Part shown: positions 1 to 5,516 of the stretch, in pieces
How positions within the stretch are numbered: position 1 is the stretch's first letter
How the letters are laid out: each line of letters opens with the position of its first letter
Assembly (NCBI GenBank): GCA_028293225.1
Contig: JAQGPE010000624.1
Location: 1-8,651, forward strand
Direction of reading: 5' to 3'
DNA: 8,651 bases
Source: Akkermansiaceae bacterium
GTDB taxonomy: Bacteria; Verrucomicrobiota; Verrucomicrobiia; Verrucomicrobiales; Akkermansiaceae
The notes under the pieces: model-generated
The model's database searches: none
The model's input: only the letters and a program-made list of their open reading frames with translations
Told to the model about the DNA's origin: nothing
Position numbers and translations under genes: made by a program

Positions 1-164
1 ACGGTTGCAGACGCCGTTCCGGAAGGCGAATCACCCAGCGATAAACCTTGTGCCAGAACGTACGCTCCGGCTGCGCCGAAGGCGGATTTCTTAAAGAAGT
101 CCCGGCGACGGAATGTATCCTGAGTCACAGCTTCGTTGTCTTCAGAAGGATTGGATTTTTCCAT
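1..164 (-). CDS. Tat-exported protein, N-terminal fragment (cut by window edge)
   Basis: The minus strand reads 54 codons from an ATG whose complement lies at 162-164 and continues past the left edge, so only the N-terminus is visible. Residues 1-17 are hydrophilic and acidic. They are followed by RRRDFFKKSAFGAAG (residues 19-33), a clear twin-arginine motif (R-R-x-F-F-K), and by a modestly hydrophobic stretch to about residue 43, then a Gly/Ser/Ala-rich part. The protein is therefore predicted to be exported in folded form through the Tat pathway, as many cofactor-binding oxidoreductases and many secreted enzymes of this phylum-level group are. The mature domain is outside the window and no function can be named. 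The start is supported by an excellent Shine-Dalgarno 6 nt upstream. Third-position GC is visibly lower than in the operon to the right, and the gene is divergent from it, so a functional link is not implied. Confidence 0.85.
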   Translation of the reverse strand, partial: MEKSNPSEDNEAVTQDTFRRRDFFKKSAFGAAGAYVLAQGLSLGDSPSGTASAT

Positions 165-170
165 ACGACC

Positions 171-178
171 AACCTCCT
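171..178 (-). promoter_or_regulatory. Shine-Dalgarno for the divergent Tat gene
   Basis: On the minus strand the sequence AGGAGGTT lies 6 nt before the ATG at 164. It is near-perfectly complementary to the 16S anti-Shine-Dalgarno and fixes the start of the Tat-signal gene. It contrasts with the plus-strand operon, whose starts lack such a signal. Confidence 0.85.
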
Positions 179-406
179 AACATATCCATGCACATAGAGG
201 TCAACACTAAAAGACACCAACATCAAACCTATGAATCCCATTCATGACTGCTTTAATATCATCTCAACCCAAACGATCGTCCAGCGGCGCATTTCTTCCA
301 AGCCGTGCCGAAGACGGGGACAGACAAACTGAGGAAATAGAAAACTGATCCCGCCCGGATAGAGGATTTCGCGGCTCGTCAGGAGTCGGGCGACGCCTTG
401 ATGTAG
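179..406. other. Divergent intergenic region
   Basis: The first 90 bases or so (about 179-265) are AT-richer than the rest of the window and probably hold the promoter of the minus-strand gene. I could not pick a -35/-10 pair with good spacing on either strand. An inverted repeat lies at 231-245. From about 280 the sequence becomes GC-rich. An AGGAG (381-385) precedes a TTG-ATG-TAG string (398-406) that is in frame with the first operon gene but closed by the amber codon. No RNA gene is recognised. Confidence 0.5.
231..245. repeat. Short perfect inverted repeat, possible operator
   Basis: ATGAATCCCATTCAT has two 6-nt arms (ATGAAT and ATTCAT) around a CCC centre. It lies in the AT-rich part of the divergent region, about 67 bp upstream of the Tat gene's start and about 160 bp from the operon start. 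A dimeric regulator could bind here, but a repeat of this size can also occur by chance. Confidence 0.3.
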
Positions 407-545
407 TTGAACGGCTTCACCGCCGGGTCCGGAAAGACCGCAAAATTCCTTGTCCCACCGGATTGCGCCTTGGCAGCCCGGCGCGACTCTCCCAGTCTGC
501 GAGCAGGTTTCAACGGCTTGCTGACACGCTTTCTCCAGACTCTGT
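380..545. other. Compositionally distinct segment, possible inserted or repeated sequence
   Basis: This stretch spans the 5' end of the first operon gene. By hand count the plus-strand frame from 407 has about 67% G/C at third positions over its first 60 codons, against roughly 82% and 87% in the next two blocks of 60. It also encodes an open minus-strand frame ending near 379. The plus frame begins directly after an in-frame TAG with only a TTG available. Together these suggest that the segment is non-native to the gene, perhaps an interspersed repeat or the scar of an insertion. Only one copy is visible here and no terminal repeats were found, so this is a suspicion, not an identification. 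Confidence 0.2.
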
Positions 546-1177
546 CCGGCACCGGACTCGCTGAACTTCCCTGGCCGGGAAAGGACGTGACGCCGTTCAT
601 TCGCGACCTCGGCAAGGACCCGCATGACCGCCATCAGGCGACGAAACTGCTGGCGAATTGGCACACGGCGGCGGTCGCCGAGCTACCCGGACCGCCGCTG
701 CCATTTCATCCGGCTGCCGCGCTGTGGGGCGCCATGATGACCGCGCGCGCCGCGGCGATGATCTGCTTCCGCCAGATCGACAAGCCCTCGATCGAACTCC
801 TGCTCGGCGGCCGCGACCTGCCGGATCCGGAAACCCCGGCAGCGCACTTTTCCGCCGATCTCTGCCTGCGCCACTGGGCCGGTCTGGCCCGCATGGCGCG
901 GAGCCTTTCGGAGGACGACCCGCTGGTCCTGGCCATGCACGCCTTCACCGGCCAGGTTCCACTTTCCTCGATCGGCCTGGAGCTGCCGCTGCCTCTGGAG
1001 CATCCCATCTTCCTCCACTCCGGCCTGCGCCAGCTTCTCGCGGAGCGGGCGATGGACCGCTCCGACCAGGCCGCTCTCGCCCACCCCCTGGTCGCCGCCA
1101 CCCTGCGCACGAAGCTCGGCGCGTATACCGCCACACTCGGCCGCGCCCTGCCCTCACCGGTTCCCCTTCTGTCATGA
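407..1177 (+). CDS. Small protein upstream of MoxR, bpX0-like accessory of a MoxR-vWA-propeller system (start uncertain)
   Basis: The longest reading has 256 residues from a TTG at 407. No signal peptide or strong membrane segment is seen. The body is largely helical: residues 101-122 hold HPAAALWGAMMTARAAAMIC followed by FR, and the C-terminal part from residue 199 holds LRQLLAERAMDR and a second conserved-looking AHPLVAATLR block. I assign it to the bpX0-type accessory proteins because of its place directly before MoxR and its general character; no enzymatic motif is visible. It ends in an ATGA overlap with the MoxR gene, so the two are translationally coupled. The start is doubtful. TAG sits immediately before the TTG, there is no Shine-Dalgarno at proper distance, and the first 60 codons have weaker codon bias than the rest. 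A GTG at 587 (codon 61, with AAAGGA just upstream) is the main alternative. The gene may also be truncated at its 5' end. Confidence 0.7.
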   Translation: MNGFTAGSGKTAKFLVPPDCALAARRDSPSLRAGFNGLLTRFLQTLSGTGLAELPWPGKDVTPFIRDLGKDPHDRHQATKLLANWHTAAVAELPGPPLPFHPAAALWGAMMTARAAAMICFRQIDKPSIELLLGGRDLPDPETPAAHFSADLCLRHWAGLARMARSLSEDDPLVLAMHAFTGQVPLSSIGLELPLPLEHPIFLHSGLRQLLAERAMDRSDQAALAHPLVAATLRTKLGAYTATLGRALPSPVPLLS

Positions 1178-2313
1178 ATCCCGCCACCATCGCCGATCTC
1201 GCCCGCCGCCTGGACGCTGAAGTGCTCGCTCCGCTGAAACAGGCCTTCGTCGGCAAGGACGAGATCATCGATCTCATGGGCGTAAGCCTCGCCGCGCGCG
1301 AGAATCTCTTCCTTTACGGCCCGCCCGGCACCGCCAAAAGCGCCCTGGTCCACTCCCTGGCCGCGCGCATCCACGGCCATACCTTCGACTACCTGCTGTC
1401 GCGCTTCACGGAGCCGAACGAACTCTTCGGCCCCTTCGACATCCGCCGCCTGCGCGAGGGCGACCTGGTCACCAACACCGAGGGCATGCTCCCGGAAGCC
1501 GACATCGTCTTCCTGGACGAACTGCTCAATGCCAACAGCGCGATCCTCAACAGCCTGCTGATGGCGCTGAACGAGCGGATCTTCCGCCGCGGCCGCGAGA
1601 CCCGCGCCATCCCGGCGCTGTTCTTCGCCGGGGCCAGCAACCATTTGCCCGAGGACGACGCCCTCCACGCGTTGTTCGACCGCTTCCTGCTGCGGGTCCG
1701 CTGCGGCCCGGTGCCGGAGACCCAGCTCGCCCACGTCCTGTCCGCCGGGTGGGAGCTGGAAAAACGCGGCAGCGGCGAAGCAGCCACCCTCACCGCCGCC
1801 GACCTGCGGGAGTTCCAGCAGGCGGTCCGCCAGGTCGATCTCGCGCCGGTGCGCAGCGCCTATCTCGACCTGATCCTGAAGCTCCGCCACGCCGGCATCG
1901 ACATCTCCGACCGCCGCGCCGTGCGCCTGCAGCGGGTCATCGCCGCCAGCGCCCTGCTCTGCGGCCGGCTGGAGGCGCGCACCTCGGACCTCTGGGTGCT
2001 GCGCCACGTCTGGGACCGCGAGGAGCAGATCGAAATCATCGAGTCGATCGTCGCCGCCTCCCTGGCCGCGGGAAAAGCCGATGCCGCCGACCACCCGCAA
2101 TCCCGCACCGCCCGCGCGCCCGACCCGGACATCCTGGCCGCCGGGCTGGACGAAATCGCCGGCCGCCTTTCCAGCGACCCGGCCGATGCCACCGCCGCCG
2201 ATGAACTCCGCCAACTGGCCAGCCGCCTGGAGTGGCTGCCCGCCGGAGTCGCCCGCGAAGACCTGTCCCGGCGCGTGGAGGCTCTGTGGAAAAAGATCGC
2301 CCTGGCTCCGTGA
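1174..2313 (+). CDS. RavA/MoxR-like AAA+ ATPase
   Basis: The product has 379 residues from an ATG overlapping the previous stop. It is an AAA+ ATPase of the MoxR/RavA group, which form hexameric rings that remodel partner complexes, usually with a vWA-domain protein. Visible motifs are Walker A GPPGTAKS (49-56), a RavA-type block YLLSRFTEPNELFGPFDIR (73-91), Walker B IVFLDE (111-116), the helix LNSLLMALNERIFRRG (125-140), sensor 1 in FFAGASN (Asn156), an arginine-finger motif LFDRF (Arg170) and a sensor-2-like SDRR (245-248). All catalytic positions look intact, so it should hydrolyse ATP. It is longer than a minimal MoxR: after a Pro/Ala/Asp-rich linker near 300-320 there is a charged helical tail to residue 379, plausibly a partner-docking module. 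It acts in the cytoplasm. The next gene overlaps by GTGA. The AAA+ call is certain; its client is not known. Confidence 0.97.
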   Translation: MNPATIADLARRLDAEVLAPLKQAFVGKDEIIDLMGVSLAARENLFLYGPPGTAKSALVHSLAARIHGHTFDYLLSRFTEPNELFGPFDIRRLREGDLVTNTEGMLPEADIVFLDELLNANSAILNSLLMALNERIFRRGRETRAIPALFFAGASNHLPEDDALHALFDRFLLRVRCGPVPETQLAHVLSAGWELEKRGSGEAATLTAADLREFQQAVRQVDLAPVRSAYLDLILKLRHAGIDISDRRAVRLQRVIAASALLCGRLEARTSDLWVLRHVWDREEQIEIIESIVAASLAAGKADAADHPQSRTARAPDPDILAAGLDEIAGRLSSDPADATAADELRQLASRLEWLPAGVAREDLSRRVEALWKKIALAP

Positions 2314-3050
2314 CCTCTAGTACGGAACATCTGGTAGGAAAGCTGGCCGCCGCGGATCTCCCCGCGCTGGCGCCTTTCCGCGCCCACCCGCAGTGGCTGC
2401 TGCGGGCCGATGTGGATACCGCTTTCTTCTGGCTGAAGGTCCCGCCCGCCGATGCGGAGCTCTTCGCCACCTTGCCCCTGCATGGCCGCTGGACGGCGAC
2501 CCCGGACCACCGCCTGATCCGCACCGGCCGCCGCGTCCCGGAAGCCCTCCTCCCTGATGACGGCTGGTCGGCCCTGGACGCGCACCTGCCGCTCGGAGTG
2601 CCACTGCGCGGTGCGCCCGGGATGCCGCCCTCGCCCGTCCCCTTCCAGCTCATCCCCGCGACGGCGGAGACGCCCGCCACCGCCCTGCTCGCCCGGCTGG
2701 AAGACCTCGCCGCCTGGGCCGATACCGCGCTCGCCGCCCGGCTGGCGCCGCTGCATTTCGCCGCCAGCGCCGATGGCCGGGTCTTTATCACCGGCGAGCC
2801 GCTGCCTGCCATCCCCGGCACCGCCTTTCACCCGCGGGGCCGTCTGTTTCTCCCCGCCGGCTTTGACCTGCCCGCGCATGTCTGGCCCGCGCTGTTAGAG
2901 GAAGGCCTCGGTCTCGGCGCCAGCCGTCTGGCCATCCTCCACCCCAATGGCACCCACGAGGAAATGGATCGCGAGAACCTGATCCCCGCGACCCGCGCCG
3001 CCATCCGCGCCACCCACGCCGCGAATCCTCCACCGCTGCTTCTTTCCTGA
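2310..3050 (+). CDS. bpX1/bpX2-type accessory protein of the MoxR-vWA-propeller system
   Basis: The product has 246 residues from a GTG that overlaps the MoxR stop as GTGA. An upstream in-frame start at 2232 exists, but it would add 26 Arg-rich residues that are only MoxR coding sequence read in another frame. There is no signal peptide, membrane segment or catalytic motif. The N-terminal part has FRAHPQWLLRADVDTAFFW (23-41) followed by PP, then LPLHGRW (55-61) and TPDHRLIRTGRRVPEALLP (64-82). The middle is an Ala/Leu-rich helical stretch, and the end carries a beta-rich part with LHPNGT and NLIPATRAAIR. I recognise the overall pattern as one of the small bpX domains that sit between MoxR and the vWA protein in these operons, but cannot be sure of the number. 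A role as adaptor between ATPase and vWA/propeller proteins is inferred from context only. No Shine-Dalgarno is evident. Confidence 0.85.
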   Translation: MTSSTEHLVGKLAAADLPALAPFRAHPQWLLRADVDTAFFWLKVPPADAELFATLPLHGRWTATPDHRLIRTGRRVPEALLPDDGWSALDAHLPLGVPLRGAPGMPPSPVPFQLIPATAETPATALLARLEDLAAWADTALAARLAPLHFAASADGRVFITGEPLPAIPGTAFHPRGRLFLPAGFDLPAHVWPALLEEGLGLGASRLAILHPNGTHEEMDRENLIPATRAAIRATHAANPPPLLLS

Positions 3051-3053
3051 GCC

Positions 3054-5516
3054 ATGCCGCTGGTCTCCACCATCAACTACGCCTCGCCACCGCCGGGCTG
3101 CTTCTGGAAATGGAGCGCCGGCTATGAGGCGATCGAGTGGCAGGACGGCTCCACACTGGCCCTGTGGCCGGAGGTCCACACCGTGCTGGAGAGCTTCGGG
3201 ACCAGCACCGGTCTGCCGCGTTTCGGCTCGCTGCTGCTTCTGATGGCCGCCTGCCGCGATGACTGGCCGGCGACCGCGGGGCGGTTGTGGACCACCTTCG
3301 CCGCGACGCTCGGCAGCGACCCGGCCGCCTCCCAGCCCCGCGGCCCGGATCTCGCGGCGAACGGCGCGATCGACAGCCTCTTCGACCTGATCGACGGAGT
3401 CCACCGCCTGCCCAGGGAGTTGCGCTCCTCCATGGCCGCGATCAGCCATCTCGCCAGCGTGGTCTTCGAAGGCGGCCCTTACTCGATCCTCGAAAAGGAG
3501 TCCGACCAGATTCTCGCCGATCTTTCGCTCGCCGGTCCCGCCTGTCTCGCCGGAACCCGCCCCGTGCTCAGCGCCAAGGCCCAGTTGCTCCGCGATTGCC
3601 GCGCCCTCCTCACCGGCCTGAAGCGCCACCAGGCCCAGAGCCTGGAAAACCTGCTCCGCACCGGCCTGGAGGACACGGATCTGGAGGCCTCGGCGCTCTT
3701 CCCGGCCCTGGCGGAAACGACCGAGCCGGGCGCGCTGCTCGACACCCTGGCCGCGGCCGGCGGCGAAGCCGGCGCGGTGGCCGCGGTCGCACGCCAGGCC
3801 ATCGCGATGATGAATTTCCCCGGCCATCTCTCCACGCCGCCGGACCTGCCGGTGGGCGGCATCGCCGACATCACCAACCGCGGCACCATCGACCGCCTGC
3901 TGCCCGGCGAACTGGCCTGGGATGACCTGGTTCTGGCCGCCCGCCTGGTGCACAATGAGGCGCTCTATTTCCGCCGCGAGATCCCGCCGATGAACGTGGC
4001 CGTCAGCCACACCGTGCTGCTCAGCCGCGAGCTGCGCCTGTGGGGCGAGGGCAGGATTCTCTCGCTCGGCATCGCGCTGGGCCTCCGCCACCACCCCGCC
4101 CTCAACGGCCCCGGCCAAAGCTACGAATGCGCCGCCGCGACCGTGGAGGATTTCGAGTACCTGGATCTGGAGACCCGCGCCGATGTCGCCGCCGCCCTGC
4201 AGACGCTGGTTCCCCTCGATGGCCCCCTCCAACTACTACAGTCGTGGTGGGCCGCCGCGCAACAGCTCCAGGACTCCGCCCTGCCCGAGGTCTCCCTGAT
4301 CCTGGCCTCCGAAAATCTGCGGGACGCCGGCTTGAAAGCGCTGCTGGGCGACCTCGCCACCTGGCTGCACGAACGCGGCGGCCAATTCCGCACCATCGCC
4401 CTCGGCCGCGGCGGTGAACTGGAAATCCAAGCCTGGAGCCCGGCGGGAAACCGCGGCGTTTTCCGCGGCGAGCTGGAACTGAACCGCCTTCTCCATCCCT
4501 CCCGCCCCGCACCCACGCTCCCGAAGTCCCCGGACCCGCTCCAGGAAATCCTGCCGATCTACGCCTGCGAACCGCTGCCGGTGATCTTCCCCTACCGGGC
4601 GAAACCGGGTTCCTCCATCCGCATCGGCAACGGCAAGGACCCGGTCTACATCGGCGTGTCCGTAGAGGGCCACCTGATGCGTTGGACCGAGAACTCCGGC
4701 GCCGGGGAGGTGCTTTGCGCCAATCTGCCGGGCCAGCAGCATTGGCTCGGCGTGGAAGGCGGCCAGCCCATTGTGATCGCGTCCGCCGGCGGGCCCGGAT
4801 CCGTCGCGCAGATCTTCCACTGGGACGGCAGCCAGCTGCTCGAGATCCCCACTGGACCACCGAGCCTCTTCTTTCCCCGCTATGCCACCGTCAGCGGCGG
4901 AGTGGTGATCATCGCCTACATCCGCCGCGCCGAAGCCATTTCACTTGCCACCGGCCAACGCGTGGCTGAGTTGGACTACCCGTTGTTCTTTCCAGGAGAC
5001 CGCTTCAGCTACGACGGACACCGTATCACGCGTGAGGAGGGTTCGCCACCCGCGGACGAGTCCGAGGAGCCCCATTTCGGCATGAACCCCGACGATGTCT
5101 TCTCCGCCATCCTGCGGCCGGACCAGGTAGGTCTGGAAAGTGAAGCCCTCATCATTTCCTGCGGCGGAACCAGTTGGGAATTTCGTTCAGGATCATGCCG
5201 GTGGAACAAGACGATCGCTGCTGGCGTCCCGTTGCAGGACAGCGGGATCGCAGCGCCCGGCGGAGGCTTCATGAAACGCGCCGTCATCGGAAACCTGGAG
5301 ATCTGGTATGATCCGCTCGGACTTCTCCACCTCCGCGAAATGCTTGGGAGACAGCTCTCCTGGACCATCCTGCTGGCTGAGCCCACTGCCAGCATCTGGA
5401 GGCAGGACCTCGGCCTCTGCGCGCTCAATCCTGCGCTCCGCCGGAACGGAACCTCAGAGGACTATCACTTGGCGGCCACCGAGCTGGAGGCCTTCATCGC
5501 AGCCCGCAACCGATGA
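3054..5516 (+). CDS. Large protein with degenerate vWA-like domain and C-terminal beta-propeller-like region
   Basis: The product has 820 residues from an ATG 3 nt after the previous stop. Residues 1-260 are mostly helical and Ala/Leu-rich. From about 268 comes a block typical of the vWA protein of these systems: GGIADITNRGTIDRLLPGEL (268-287), then WDDLVLAARLVHNEALYFRR, then AVSHTVLLSRELRLWGEGR (316-334). In a vWA fold the VLL-strand would lead into the metal-binding DxSxS. Here that position reads S324-R-E-L-R, so the MIDAS is lost and metal binding is unlikely. From about residue 500 the protein is beta-rich with repeated Gly/Trp-containing strand-turn units (for example GHLMRWTE and QIFHWDGSQLLEI), best read as a beta-propeller. 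It should be the bridge between the MoxR ring and a client. Third-position GC falls from about 90% to about 70% toward the 3' end. It ends in an ATGA overlap with the next gene. A bpX5-type label is possible but unverified. Confidence 0.85.
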   Translation: MPLVSTINYASPPPGCFWKWSAGYEAIEWQDGSTLALWPEVHTVLESFGTSTGLPRFGSLLLLMAACRDDWPATAGRLWTTFAATLGSDPAASQPRGPDLAANGAIDSLFDLIDGVHRLPRELRSSMAAISHLASVVFEGGPYSILEKESDQILADLSLAGPACLAGTRPVLSAKAQLLRDCRALLTGLKRHQAQSLENLLRTGLEDTDLEASALFPALAETTEPGALLDTLAAAGGEAGAVAAVARQAIAMMNFPGHLSTPPDLPVGGIADITNRGTIDRLLPGELAWDDLVLAARLVHNEALYFRREIPPMNVAVSHTVLLSRELRLWGEGRILSLGIALGLRHHPALNGPGQSYECAAATVEDFEYLDLETRADVAAALQTLVPLDGPLQLLQSWWAAAQQLQDSALPEVSLILASENLRDAGLKALLGDLATWLHERGGQFRTIALGRGGELEIQAWSPAGNRGVFRGELELNRLLHPSRPAPTLPKSPDPLQEILPIYACEPLPVIFPYRAKPGSSIRIGNGKDPVYIGVSVEGHLMRWTENSGAGEVLCANLPGQQHWLGVEGGQPIVIASAGGPGSVAQIFHWDGSQLLEIPTGPPSLFFPRYATVSGGVVIIAYIRRAEAISLATGQRVAELDYPLFFPGDRFSYDGHRITREEGSPPADESEEPHFGMNPDDVFSAILRPDQVGLESEALIISCGGTSWEFRSGSCRWNKTIAAGVPLQDSGIAAPGGGFMKRAVIGNLEIWYDPLGLLHLREMLGRQLSWTILLAEPTASIWRQDLGLCALNPALRRNGTSEDYHLAATELEAFIAARNR

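Noticed and set aside
179..280. Sigma-70-like promoter pairs on the minus strand, such as TTGACC with TATGTT.
   Set aside because: Spacing is about 14 nt and the -10 would overlap the Shine-Dalgarno; other pairs match poorly.
242..664. Minus-strand open frame of 140 codons across the operon's 5' end.
   Set aside because: No Shine-Dalgarno or recognised family and it overlaps the first operon gene. It is kept only as part of the argument that 380-545 is unusual sequence.
658..1173. In-frame N-terminal extension of the MoxR protein by 172 residues.
   Set aside because: The extension is the first operon gene read in another frame and is Arg/Pro/Gly-rich. The ATG at 1174 gives a normal MoxR N-terminus and an ATGA junction.
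706..2214. Long minus-strand open frame (502 codons) opposite the first gene and the MoxR gene.
   Set aside because: It lies antisense to a clear AAA+ gene in GC-rich DNA where stops are rare, and its translation is low-complexity Gly/Ala/Gln/Asp-rich with no motif.
2895..4232. Minus-strand open frame of 445 codons.
   Set aside because: Antisense shadow of the vWA-like gene; biased Gly/Ala/Glu/Arg composition and no recognisable domain.
5031..5042. Strong Shine-Dalgarno-like GAGGAGGG inside the vWA-like gene.
   Set aside because: No start codon at suitable spacing leads to a separate gene; it encodes Glu-Glu-Gly in frame.
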